A stretch of DNA of 64,000 nt from Haloechinothrix halophila YIM 93223 (lineage in GTDB: Bacteria > Actinomycetota > Actinomycetes > Mycobacteriales > Pseudonocardiaceae): contig NZ_KI632509.1 in NCBI RefSeq assembly GCF_000504245.1, positions 3,391,751 to 3,455,750 on the forward strand. Reading direction: 5' to 3'. Below are positions 25,202 to 34,195 of this stretch, one piece after another. Below the pieces are notes generated by a model. The model saw only the letters and a program-made list of their open reading frames with translations. It was not told the origin of the DNA and ran no database searches. Both the position numbers and the translations under genes were made by a program. How positions within the stretch are numbered: position 1 is the stretch's first letter; every line of letters begins with the position of its first letter.

Positions 25202-26857
25202 ATGGCTCAACGCAGTGCTCACGTCCGCTCCACCATCACCGCCATCACAGCCACGGCCGCGCTGCTCGCGGCATCCTGCGCGGCGGACGAATCCGGCCCC
25301 GCCGCGCCGCAAGGCGATGGTGAGCCAACCAAGGGCGGGACACTGGTAGTGGCGATCAGCTCCGACCCCGACCACCTCAACCCAGCGATCACCACGAGCG
25401 GCGCGACCCACACCGCGTCCGAGCTGCTCTACAACGGACTCGTCCGGCTCGACGAGCAGGGCACGCCGCAGCCAGAACTGGCGGAGTCCTGGGAGGTCAC
25501 CGAGGACGGCGCGCGCTACACCTTCGCACTACGCGACGATGTCACCTGGCATGACGGCGAGTCGTTCACCTCAGCCGACGTCAAGTTCGCCTTCGAGGAA
25601 GTGCTCCTCAAGTACCACTCGCGCACCCAAGCCTCCCTCGGCGAAGCGTTGACGGCCATCGAAACGCCGGACGAACAGACCGTCGAGTTCGTCTTCGACG
25701 AGCCCTACGGCCCGCTGCTGCAGCAGCTCGACGTCACCGAGGCGCCGATCGTGGCCGAGCACGTCTACGAGGGCACCGACCCGCTGGAGAACCCAGCCAA
25801 CACCGAGCCGATCGGCACCGGCCCATTCACCCTGGAGAGCTACCAGCCGGACGCCGAGATCCGGTTCACGGCCAACGAGGACTACTTCAAAGCGGACCTG
25901 CCCTATCTCGACGGTGTGGTGATGCGGGTGATCCCCGAGGAGTCCAACCAGGTCGTCGCGTTGGAGTCCGGTGAGGTGCAGTGGCTGTGGGGCGTGCCGG
26001 GCCCAGATCTGGAGCGGCTCAGGGCGGACGGCCGGTTCGAGTTCCTCGAAACCAGCGTCAATCCCGGCGGAGCAAACTGCATCATGACGGTCGCGTTCAA
26101 CCTGGACCGTCCGATGTTCGACGACGTCGACACCCGCCGCGGGATCGCACTCGCGATCGACAAGCAGCAGTTCCTCGACCGCGTCCAGTTCGGACAGGGC
26201 AAGGTCGCGGAGGCACCGATCTCGAGCGGCATCTCGTTCGCCCACGCCGATGACCTCGACGACATGCCCAGCTACGACCCTGACGAGGCGGCACGGCTGC
26301 TCGACGAGGCGGGCTGGGTACGCGAAGGTGACGGCACCCGCACCGCCCAAGGTGTCGACGGTGTCAAGGACGGCACCCCGCTGTCGTTCGACTTCCTGCA
26401 CTTCTCCACCTTCGCCGATTACGGCGAGCTGTTCCGCGCCCAGCTGGCCAAGATCGGCGCCGAGGTCGAGCTGCGGTCTATGGAGCCGCCGGTGTTCGTG
26501 GAGAAGGTGTTCACCGAGCGCGAGTTCGACACCAACGTCATCTCGTACTGCAACGGCAACGACCCCGAGATCGGCGTGAAGCGGATGTACCTGTCGTCGA
26601 ACATCGGCCCTGTCCCGTTCTCCAACGCGGCGGGCTACCGCAACACCGAGGTGGACACGCTGTTCGAGGAGGCGAGGACGACCATCGGCGATGAGGAGCG
26701 CAAGGAGGCGTACCGGCGGCTGCAGGAGGCGCTCGTCGCCGACCTGCCCTACACCTGGCTGGTGGAGACCACCGCCAACCGCGTGTATCACAGCCGCTGC
26801 CGCGGGTTCTCGCACTCAGGGCACTTCGCCGAGGCCGCCTACTGCGACGAGGGCTAA
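25202..26857 (+). CDS. Peptide/nickel ABC transporter substrate-binding lipoprotein
   Basis: A 551-residue family-5 solute-binding protein. A lipoprotein signal with LLAASC lipobox is followed by GGTLVVAISSDPDHLNPAIT, the family's opening strand. Members bind peptides, nickel-chelates or other small solutes. Nickel is plausible because the operon lies inside a hydrogenase island. ATG at 25202 with GGAGG upstream. First gene of a five-gene transporter operon. Confidence 0.85.
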   Translation: MAQRSAHVRSTITAITATAALLAASCAADESGPAAPQGDGEPTKGGTLVVAISSDPDHLNPAITTSGATHTASELLYNGLVRLDEQGTPQPELAESWEVTEDGARYTFALRDDVTWHDGESFTSADVKFAFEEVLLKYHSRTQASLGEALTAIETPDEQTVEFVFDEPYGPLLQQLDVTEAPIVAEHVYEGTDPLENPANTEPIGTGPFTLESYQPDAEIRFTANEDYFKADLPYLDGVVMRVIPEESNQVVALESGEVQWLWGVPGPDLERLRADGRFEFLETSVNPGGANCIMTVAFNLDRPMFDDVDTRRGIALAIDKQQFLDRVQFGQGKVAEAPISSGISFAHADDLDDMPSYDPDEAARLLDEAGWVREGDGTRTAQGVDGVKDGTPLSFDFLHFSTFADYGELFRAQLAKIGAEVELRSMEPPVFVEKVFTEREFDTNVISYCNGNDPEIGVKRMYLSSNIGPVPFSNAAGYRNTEVDTLFEEARTTIGDEERKEAYRRLQEALVADLPYTWLVETTANRVYHSRCRGFSHSGHFAEAAYCDEG

Positions 26858-26883
26858 CGGCAGAGAGCTGAGGGCAGTGACCG

Positions 26884-27849
26884 GTGAGCTGGCGCTACGC
26901 CGTCCGCAGGATCGCGCAGCTGGTTCCGACGGTGGCCGCGATCCTGCTGGCGAGCTTCCTGCTCATCCGCCTCGCGCCCGGTGACCCGGTGCTCGCACTG
27001 GCGGGCGAGCACGGCGACGCCGAGTACTACGCGTTCATGCGGGAGAAGTTCGGCCTCGACGAGCCGCTGCACCAGCAGCTGCTGACCTATGCGAGCAACG
27101 TGCTCACCGCCGACTTCGGTGTGTCCTATGTGCAGGGCAGACCGGTGCTCGACGTGCTGCTCGAGCGGCTGCCAGCCACGCTGCTACTCACCGGGACGGC
27201 GCTACTGCTGTCGACGACCGTCGGGCTACTCGCCGGGATGTTCACCGCGACGCGGCGCAGGCGCTGGCCCGACCTGACGGTCAGCGGGGTGCTGCTCACG
27301 CTCTACGCGACACCGGTGTTCTGGCTCGGCCAGCTCGCCATCCTCGGGCTGGCGCTCGGCGCGGGATGGTTCCCAGTACAGGGCATGACCACGGCGGGCA
27401 GCGACGCCACCGGTCTCGCCCGCATCGCCGACGTCGCGCACCACCTCGCACTGCCCGCGATCGTGCTGGCCTCACAGGAGATCGCTGCCGTCGGCAGGCT
27501 CACCAGGGTCGGCCTGCGCGACGAGCTCGACAGCGATCACGTGCGACTGGCTCGCGCCAAGGGACTCGCCGAACGTGTCGTCGTGGTCAAGTACGGGCTC
27601 CGGCGCGCGCTGTCGCCGGTCGTCACGGTGATCGGCGGGCGAATCGGTCACCTGGTCGCAGGCGCGGTCATCATCGAGGTGGTGTTCGGCTGGCCCGGTC
27701 TCGGCAGGCTGCTGGTCACCTCGATGCAGAACCGCGACGTGCCGATCGTGCTCGGCGTCTTCCTGCTGGTCGCGATCGCCGTCGTGGTGGCCAACCTGAT
27801 CACCGACCTCTGCTACACCTGGCTGGATCCCCGTGTCCGCTACCGCTGA
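26884..27849 (+). CDS. ABC transporter permease (DppB/NikB type)
   Basis: A 321-residue permease with six spans, the N-terminal RRIAQLVPTVAAILLASFLLIRLAPGD broken by the usual pattern, and the coupling EAA-like loop ARAKGLAERVVVVKYGLRRAL. GTG at 26884. The next gene starts inside its 3' end. Confidence 0.88.
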   Translation: MSWRYAVRRIAQLVPTVAAILLASFLLIRLAPGDPVLALAGEHGDAEYYAFMREKFGLDEPLHQQLLTYASNVLTADFGVSYVQGRPVLDVLLERLPATLLLTGTALLLSTTVGLLAGMFTATRRRRWPDLTVSGVLLTLYATPVFWLGQLAILGLALGAGWFPVQGMTTAGSDATGLARIADVAHHLALPAIVLASQEIAAVGRLTRVGLRDELDSDHVRLARAKGLAERVVVVKYGLRRALSPVVTVIGGRIGHLVAGAVIIEVVFGWPGLGRLLVTSMQNRDVPIVLGVFLLVAIAVVVANLITDLCYTWLDPRVRYR

Positions 27850-28708
27850 CGGCGTCCCGTTCGAGCCTGTCCCGCCCGGTGCGGGGCAGCGGCGGAGCGT
27901 GCTGCGAGGGATCGTGTCCTCACCGTCCGGCTTGTTCGGGGCAACGCTGACCGCCACGCTGGTTGTGGTCGCGGTCTTCGCTCCCGCACTGGCGCCGTAC
28001 GACCCGTTCGGCATCGACGGCCCGGTGTTGCATCCGCCGTCCGGCACGCACCTGCTCGGCACCGACGCGCTGGGCCGCGACGTGTTCTCCGGGGTGATTC
28101 ACGGGACACGGACCTCGCTGCTCATCGCGGGCACCGTCGGAGCGCTAGTGCTGCTCATCGGGTCATTCGTCGGCGCGGTGTCCGGTTATGCCGGTCGTTG
28201 GGCGGACGACGTCCTGATGCGACTCACCGAGGCGTTCCAGGTGCTGCCCCGGTTCTTCCTCGCCATCGTCGTGATCGCGTTCTTCGGGCCAGGCGTCGAC
28301 CGGCTGATCATCGTGCTCGGCTGCACGTCGTGGCCGATGCTGGCACGGTTGGTGCGCGCCGAAGTGTTGTCGCTGAAACAGCGCGAATTCGTCGCGGCAG
28401 CGCAGGCGCACGGCGCGTCCAGCGTGCGGGTGGTGGTGCGAGAGATCCTACCGAACGCGCTGCCACCCGCGATCGCGCTGCTCGGCCTCATCCTCGCGCA
28501 GGTGATCCTGATCGAGGCCAGCCTCGGCTTCATCGGCCTCGGCGATCCCAACGCGATGAGCTGGGGTTATCTCGCCAATACGGCACAGCGATTCCTGCGG
28601 GTGGCGTGGTGGTTGCCGCTGTTTCCCGGGCTGGCGATCCTGCTCGCCGTGCTCGGCCTGAACCTGCTCGGCGACGCGCTCACCGAGGCACTCGGGGGAC
28701 GCCGATGA
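27833..28708 (+). CDS. ABC transporter permease (DppC/NikC type)
   Basis: A 291-residue permease: N-terminal span, then HLLGTDALGRDVFSGVIHGTR (the DppC mark), and the EAA loop AAAQAHGASSVRVVVREILP. Starts at GTG 27833, overlapping the previous gene by 17 bases, and ends with an ATGA overlap. Confidence 0.88.
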   Translation: MSATADGVPFEPVPPGAGQRRSVLRGIVSSPSGLFGATLTATLVVVAVFAPALAPYDPFGIDGPVLHPPSGTHLLGTDALGRDVFSGVIHGTRTSLLIAGTVGALVLLIGSFVGAVSGYAGRWADDVLMRLTEAFQVLPRFFLAIVVIAFFGPGVDRLIIVLGCTSWPMLARLVRAEVLSLKQREFVAAAQAHGASSVRVVVREILPNALPPAIALLGLILAQVILIEASLGFIGLGDPNAMSWGYLANTAQRFLRVAWWLPLFPGLAILLAVLGLNLLGDALTEALGGRR

Positions 28709-29703
28709 CCGAGCCACTGTTGTCGGTCAGGGACCTGGTGGTCGAGTTCGGCACCGGACGCGACGTCGTGCGCGCGGTGGACGGTATCGACATCGCCGTC
28801 TATCCGGGCGAGACGGTTGGCATCGTCGGCGAGTCCGGCTCGGGCAAGACAGTGGCGATGCTGGCGGTGCTCGGGCTGCTGCCGCGCTCGGCGCGGATCG
28901 TGCGGGGTGAAGCGCTGCTCGACGGCAAGGACCTGCTCACGATGCGCCGCCGCGCGCTGCGCCGGATCAGGGGCAGCCGGGTGGGCATGGTGTTCCAGGA
29001 TCCGCTGACCTCGCTGCATCCGTCCTACCGGGTGCTCGACCAGGTCGCAGAGGCGGTCCGAGTGCACCACCCCGAGCTGTCGGCCGCCAAGGCGAACGAA
29101 CGCGCCATCGATGTCCTCGATCTGGTCGGCGTGCCGGAGCCGCGCAGGCGGGCGCGGCAGTACCCGCACCAGTGGTCCGGCGGGATGCGGCAGCGCGCGG
29201 TGATCGCGGCGGCCATCGCGAACCAGCCCGCGCTGCTCATCGCGGACGAGCCAACGACAGCGCTGGACGTCACGGTGCAAGCGCAGATCCTTGACGTGCT
29301 GCGAGACGCGCGGGAGCTGACCAGAGCGGCCTGCGTACTGATCACCCACGACCTCGGCGTCGTAGCCGAGCTGGCAGAGCGTGTCGTGGTGATGTACGCC
29401 GGGCGGGTACAGGAGATGGGCACGGCTGAGCAGGTCTTCCGCGATCCCCGGCACCCGTACACCTCGGGGCTGCTGGCCACCCTTCCCCGGCTGGAAGGCC
29501 CGGTGCTGCCGCTGACCCCGATCCCCGGCCAGCCGCCCGGTCCAGGAGAGCGGATCTCGGGCTGCCCGTGCCGACCGCGTTGCGCGGTGGGTCGCGATCG
29601 AGCCGAGTGCGCCAGCATCCGGCCTGAGCCGCGGACACTCGACGGCACCGGACGGCGGGTGGCCTGCCACTGCCCGCACGACGCTCATAGCGGCACGCCA
29701 TGA
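28705..29703 (+). CDS. ABC transporter ATPase (DppD/NikD type)
   Basis: A 332-residue ATPase. Walker A GESGSGKT, signature WSGGMRQR, Walker B LLIADEPTTALD, and a C-terminal oligopeptide-family extension with CPCRPRCAVGRDRAEC, whose cysteines often hold an FeS cluster in OppD-type subunits. ATGA overlaps on both sides. Confidence 0.9.
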   Translation: MTEPLLSVRDLVVEFGTGRDVVRAVDGIDIAVYPGETVGIVGESGSGKTVAMLAVLGLLPRSARIVRGEALLDGKDLLTMRRRALRRIRGSRVGMVFQDPLTSLHPSYRVLDQVAEAVRVHHPELSAAKANERAIDVLDLVGVPEPRRRARQYPHQWSGGMRQRAVIAAAIANQPALLIADEPTTALDVTVQAQILDVLRDARELTRAACVLITHDLGVVAELAERVVVMYAGRVQEMGTAEQVFRDPRHPYTSGLLATLPRLEGPVLPLTPIPGQPPGPGERISGCPCRPRCAVGRDRAECASIRPEPRTLDGTGRRVACHCPHDAHSGTP

Positions 29704-30692
29704 CAGACACGCGTGTCATGACAGGCACCGGCGATGAGGTGCTGCGGGTGGAGCGGCTCGTCAAGCACTTCCCCGATGGCCGAGGTGCCACCGTGCGCGC
29801 GGTGGACGGCGTCAGCGTCACCCTCGGAGCAGGCGAGTCACTGGGGTTGGTCGGCGAGTCCGGCTGCGGCAAGAGCACGCTGGCCCGCACCATCATCCGG
29901 TTGCTGGAGCCCACCAGCGGGCGGATCGTGTTTCGGGGCGACGACATCACCCACGCCAGCAAACGGGAGCTGCGGGCGGCGCGGCGGGCGATGTCGATCG
30001 TGTTCCAAGACCCCTACGCCTCGCTCAACCCGAGGATGCGCGCTGGCGAGATCATCGCGCAGCCGCTGCGGATCCAGGGCGGCTACCGGCAGGCGGGTGG
30101 CAGGGAGCGGGTCGCCGAACTGCTGCACACCGTCGGGCTGAACCCGAGGCACGCGAACAGGTTCCCCCACGAGTTCTCCACCGGCCAGCGACAGCGCATC
30201 GGCATCGCCCGCGCGCTCGCGCTCGGCCCAGAGCTGCTGATACTGGACGAGCCGGTGTCCGCGCTGGACGTCTCGATCCGGGCGCAGATCATCAACCTGC
30301 TCGACCGGCTGCGCACCGAGATCGGGCTGGCATACCTGTTCATCGCGCACGACCTGGCCGCGGTGCGGCAGACCTGTGACCGGGTCGCTGTGATGCATCT
30401 CGGCACCATCGTGGAGACCGGTTCGCGGGAGGACATCTACCGCAGGCCGACTCATCCGTACACCCAGGCACTACTGTCAGCCGTGCCGGTGACCGATCCT
30501 GGGTTGCGCGGGCGCAGGCGGCGGATCCGGCTGACAGGTGAGCTGCCCAGCGCGATCGACCCGCCGAGTGGCTGCCGGTTCCGCACCCGCTGCTGGAAGG
30601 CCACCGGACGCTGCGCCGAGGAGACCCCCGCGCTGATCGACCGGCACGGCCACCCCAGCGCGTGTTTCTACGCCGAGCTCGCCGAGCCGTAG
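29700..30692 (+). CDS. ABC transporter ATPase (DppF/NikE type)
   Basis: A 330-residue ATPase: Walker A GESGCGKST, signature FSTGQRQRIGIA, Walker B LLILDEPVSALD, and a C-terminal extension with GCRFRTRCWKATGRC. Last gene of the transporter operon. Confidence 0.9.
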   Translation: MTDTRVMTGTGDEVLRVERLVKHFPDGRGATVRAVDGVSVTLGAGESLGLVGESGCGKSTLARTIIRLLEPTSGRIVFRGDDITHASKRELRAARRAMSIVFQDPYASLNPRMRAGEIIAQPLRIQGGYRQAGGRERVAELLHTVGLNPRHANRFPHEFSTGQRQRIGIARALALGPELLILDEPVSALDVSIRAQIINLLDRLRTEIGLAYLFIAHDLAAVRQTCDRVAVMHLGTIVETGSREDIYRRPTHPYTQALLSAVPVTDPGLRGRRRRIRLTGELPSAIDPPSGCRFRTRCWKATGRCAEETPALIDRHGHPSACFYAELAEP

Positions 30693-30910
30693 TCGGGAGT
30701 TCGCTTACGCGTGCCGCAGCGCTGGCAGTAGCAACATCGAGCTCAGTGACGAACTGGGTGGCGGCGGCGAAGCCTGCCGGGCCGGGCGGCTCGGCGTTGA
30801 CCCGCCGCGCGTCCGTGCTGCGCACACCACGCGCAAGCAGCGAATCTGTGGTCGTGTCGGCAAGACGAGATACAGTGTGTGACGCACAGCTTCCACGCGA
30901 AGGACGAACG

Positions 30911-31474
30911 ATGACCACGTCTCACTGGCCAGACCACCTGCTGACCCTCGACGAGTGGGACGCACTACCCGAAGACAACTCCCGCCACTACGAACTCGTC
31001 GAAGGTGTGCTGTTTGTGAGCCCGAAGCCCGCACCCCTGCACCAGCGTGCGATGTACCGGCTCACCGCCCAGTTGGACGACCAACTACCAGACGAGCTAA
31101 CCGCCCTTCCGGACGTCGAGATCACCGTCGAAGCAGCGTATCCCGCAACGATCCGCGCTCCGGACGTCGTGGTGACGCACGCGCAGCGAGCTGAGGCCAA
31201 CCATGCCCGGCTGGATGCCGACGACGTGATCCTGGCCGTCGAGATCGTCTCGCCAGGCACGAAACGTACGGACCACGTCACTAAACTTGCCGAATATTCC
31301 GAGGCCGGCATCGAGCATTACTGGGTCGTCGATGTCACCGCGCCCACCACTGTGACCGCATACCGGCTTGTCGACGGAGTCTACGAGATCGTCGCGGACA
31401 ACGCGGAGCCGTTCAGCCTGTCCGAGCCCACCCCGCTGACAATCGACCCGACCAGGCTCACCAGCAGGCGCTGA
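30911..31474 (+). CDS. Uma2-family (DUF820) putative endonuclease
   Basis: A 187-residue PD-(D/E)XK-type protein: YELVEGVLFVSPKPAPLHQ, IRAPDVVVTH (catalytic Asp) and LAVEIVSPGTK (E-x-V with following K). Uma2 proteins are multicopy in cyanobacteria and actinomycetes and have no settled role. ATG at 30911 with GAAGGA upstream and a TACAGT -10-like box at about 30870. It interrupts the hydrogenase island and may be a later insertion. The 218 bases before it contain no other gene that I can support. Confidence 0.8.
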   Translation: MTTSHWPDHLLTLDEWDALPEDNSRHYELVEGVLFVSPKPAPLHQRAMYRLTAQLDDQLPDELTALPDVEITVEAAYPATIRAPDVVVTHAQRAEANHARLDADDVILAVEIVSPGTKRTDHVTKLAEYSEAGIEHYWVVDVTAPTTVTAYRLVDGVYEIVADNAEPFSLSEPTPLTIDPTRLTSRR

Positions 31475-31531
31475 ACCGCACCACCCGTCGCGAGCTCCCG
31501 CGGTCCATACTTCGATGCCGGAATCCTGCGG

Positions 31532-32281
31532 CTATCCGGTGATCTCCCACTGCTGGCAGCGATCGAGCTCCGCGATCAGTGCCCACAACAAACCCCAGTC
31601 CAGATGGTCCATTCCCTGGAGTGCGTGGCCGCGGGAGATCCGGTCACGCAACCGGTCGCGCAGAGCGAAGGTGGCACCCCAACATCCTGCCTCGTCGAAG
31701 GTATCCAGTTCGCCGAGCAGCTCGCGTGCCGTCTGGAGGGCGGGAGCCGGTCCGAACCCGCCGCGTCCAGTGAGCTCGCGGAGCCGTTCGACCAGGTCGA
31801 ACAACGGAACCAGCTCTACCTCCCTGGCGACCATGCGCACCACCACGTCGAGCGCTGCCGCGCCCGCCGGGGACAGGTCGCTGCTCGCCTCCGTCCACAG
31901 CGGTTCCACCTCGATGGCCACGGTCCGGCCAGAAAGGGCACCGAGGCCGGAAGCCACCTCGACGAGTAGGTCGATCGTCACGTACCCGGTGACCGCATCG
32001 CGCACCGATTCGGCCACCCGATCGGTTGGAAGTTGGAGCTGGTGCACCCGCCGCCGCCACACCGACCCAGGATTTTCGCCGCGTTGTGCCGCGCCCACGA
32101 TGATCAGCTCATCCGGGTCAAGATCTTCGAGGCGCTGCACGACGGCGATCGCACCGTAGTGCAGCTCCTCGATGACGACGTCCGGCCCCAACGACATCTC
32201 GGCGAGAGCGTCCACCGCGCGCCTGCCGATATCGAGATCCCCCTGGTAGAGCTGACCGACCCCGCCCACGAGCACGGTCAT
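31532..32281 (-). CDS. Hydrogenase-maturation-protease-like protein lacking the metal ligands
   Basis: A 249-residue protein. Its first 150 residues follow the HycI/HybD fold (VLVGGVGQLYQGDLDIGRRAV, DELIIVGAAQRGENPGS, TIDLLVEVASGLGAL). At the three nickel-sensing positions of HybD (Glu16, Asp62, His93) it appears to have Leu, Gly and a non-histidine, so cleavage is unlikely. A further 95-residue helical C-terminus (FDEAGCWGATFALRDRL, MDHLDWGLLWALI) is absent from true proteases. It starts six bases after the large-subunit stop and is co-transcribed with it. A chaperone role for the large subunit fits. Confidence 0.7.
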   Translation of the reverse strand: MTVLVGGVGQLYQGDLDIGRRAVDALAEMSLGPDVVIEELHYGAIAVVQRLEDLDPDELIIVGAAQRGENPGSVWRRRVHQLQLPTDRVAESVRDAVTGYVTIDLLVEVASGLGALSGRTVAIEVEPLWTEASSDLSPAGAAALDVVVRMVAREVELVPLFDLVERLRELTGRGGFGPAPALQTARELLGELDTFDEAGCWGATFALRDRLRDRISRGHALQGMDHLDWGLLWALIAELDRCQQWEITG

Positions 32282-32287
32282 GACGGT

Positions 32288-34186
32288 TCAGTCGGCTCCG
32301 CAGGAGCAGGTGTTCACCTCGCGCATCACCGTGCCCGCGCCGGTATGCACGTGCGTGGTGCATGGCATGCACGGGTCGAAGCTACGGATGGTGCGCAACA
32401 TGTCGATCGAGGTGAACTTCTCTGGATCGGCGTCTTCGATGATCGGGGTGTTCATCACCGATTCCTCGTACGGACCCGGCTGATCCCACGGATCACGCGG
32501 CGAGGCGTTGATCGTCGACGGCGTGCAGATCTGGTAGTTCGCGATCTTGCCGTCGTCCATCACGAGGTGGTGGGTGAGCCAGCCACGGCCCGCTCCCCAC
32601 CAGCCCATGCCGACCCGCTCGCCGCTGGGGATGTGGTCGTCGAGCTCGGCGGGCGGCACGGCGGCCACCTTGCGTTCGCCCTGCTTGAAGAGGTTGTACG
32701 CCTCCAAGAGGCTGAGCATGCCCACCAGCTGCGAGAACAGGTAGTGATACGCCCTTCCCCTGTTGCGCTCCAGCGCGTTCCATACCTCGGGCACGTGCCA
32801 TTCCACTTCAGACTGCGGTGATGTCCCCTTCGGAATCCGCATCCGCAGGCTGTGTCCTGTCGCCTCGATGAAGTCGTTGTGCGGCTGCAACCCGGCCATG
32901 GCTGTGGTGAACAGCCGGGCGTAGGCACCCGCTTCGACCACGTTGCGGTCCCAGCGCGGCGTGCAGGCCCAGGTGTATTTGTCCTTCCAGCTCTTGCCGG
33001 TCGGGCTGGGCAGGGTGCGCTTGTTCCACGGGTGGTACGGCCCGATCGGGTTGCCGAGTGGGTCGGTGCTGTAGCGGTCACCGGCCCACTGCTCGTAATA
33101 GGAGTGCTCGACGAACTCCTCCCACCCGATGTTGATGTCGGTGAGCCGGGTGGTCACCAGTTCGCCGTCGATGAGCACACCAGGGGTGGACCAGCGCCGC
33201 GCGCCCCAGTCGTTGCAGTTCTCGTAGGTGGCGTCGTAGGCGTACGGGTCGTCCCAGAACCCGGGGTCGATCAGGGTCATCGGCCGCGCGCCGACCTGCT
33301 TGTACCGCTCATCGCATTCGTAGAAGAACTCCGGGATGTCGTTCCACACGCCGAGCATCCGCTGCGCGTAGTCGAACAGCCTGCCCAGCTTCGAGTGGTA
33401 CTCGTTGAGCGTCTGCATCGTCACCGTCGACGACACCCCGCCAGGCACGACCGTCTGCGGGTGCGGGTACTTTCCGGCCAGCACCGCGAACATCTCCCGC
33501 GACAGCCGGGTGAACTCCAGCCCCTCCTGGTAGAGCTTGCCGGTCAGCGGGTTCAGCTCGGTCATCAGCTCGGCCATGGTCTTGAAGCCGTGCACCTTCT
33601 CGTTCGGGCAGTGCCACCGCTCCGCCTTCGGCCACAGCTCTGGGTTGACCGCCTTGACCACCGACTCGGAGTAGTCCGGCCCGGCGAGCAGGTACAGGTG
33701 CAGCGGATTGTCGTAGCCCATCTCGGCCGCTTCCTGCATGTTGCGCACCACGGTGCCCAGCGGCGGCGGCCGCAGCCCCATCGCCATCTCGATCGCGTAC
33801 GCCGAGCAGTGCGAGTGCACCCCGCCGCAGACGCCGCAGGCGCGCGAGGACACGAAGATCGCGTCGCGCGGATCACGGCCCATCAGGATGACCTCGTAGC
33901 CTCGGAACAGCGTGGCCTGTGAGCGGGCGTCGAGGTAGACGCGGTTGTCCAGGTCCGCGGTGACGTTGACGGCGAGCGCACCCGCGACCCGGGTGACCGG
34001 GTCCATGTTGATGTCCTTGACATGGCCGTTGGCCGCGAGCAGCCGCTGGATCTTGGCCTCCCGCTCGGCATCGGTGACCCGCACGTCCGGACTGCTCGTC
34101 GTGATCGCGTACGGGTCGGGGATACCCTGCTTGAGCTGGGCATTGCCGTTCGCGTCGAACTCGATCGGCAGGTTCTTGAAGCACAT
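32288..34186 (-). CDS. hhyL: [NiFe]-hydrogenase large subunit, group 1h (actinobacterial high-affinity type)
   Basis: A 632-residue catalytic subunit. Nickel-iron ligand motif L1 is SRACGVCGGVHSHC (Cys117, Cys120) and L2 is DPCMPCTTH (Cys606, Cys609, His612). A 20-residue tail after His612 is the usual signal removed by a maturation protease. Length and motif spelling fit the group 1h enzymes that scavenge trace atmospheric H2 in soil actinobacteria during starvation. ATG at 34186, with AGGAG eight bases upstream, ten bases after the small-subunit gene. Confidence 0.93.
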   Translation of the reverse strand: MCFKNLPIEFDANGNAQLKQGIPDPYAITTSSPDVRVTDAEREAKIQRLLAANGHVKDINMDPVTRVAGALAVNVTADLDNRVYLDARSQATLFRGYEVILMGRDPRDAIFVSSRACGVCGGVHSHCSAYAIEMAMGLRPPPLGTVVRNMQEAAEMGYDNPLHLYLLAGPDYSESVVKAVNPELWPKAERWHCPNEKVHGFKTMAELMTELNPLTGKLYQEGLEFTRLSREMFAVLAGKYPHPQTVVPGGVSSTVTMQTLNEYHSKLGRLFDYAQRMLGVWNDIPEFFYECDERYKQVGARPMTLIDPGFWDDPYAYDATYENCNDWGARRWSTPGVLIDGELVTTRLTDINIGWEEFVEHSYYEQWAGDRYSTDPLGNPIGPYHPWNKRTLPSPTGKSWKDKYTWACTPRWDRNVVEAGAYARLFTTAMAGLQPHNDFIEATGHSLRMRIPKGTSPQSEVEWHVPEVWNALERNRGRAYHYLFSQLVGMLSLLEAYNLFKQGERKVAAVPPAELDDHIPSGERVGMGWWGAGRGWLTHHLVMDDGKIANYQICTPSTINASPRDPWDQPGPYEESVMNTPIIEDADPEKFTSIDMLRTIRSFDPCMPCTTHVHTGAGTVMREVNTCSCGAD

Positions 34187-34195
34187 GAGACGCTC

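Noticed and set aside
25009-25323. Protein starting inside the 44-bp palindrome
   Set aside because: The ISVLTLISTHD-like start is just the palindrome read in frame; the same false start appears at copy 3.
26884-30692. Firm naming of the ABC transporter as nikABCDE
   Set aside because: Nickel and peptide members cannot be told apart from sequence by eye; only context favours nickel.
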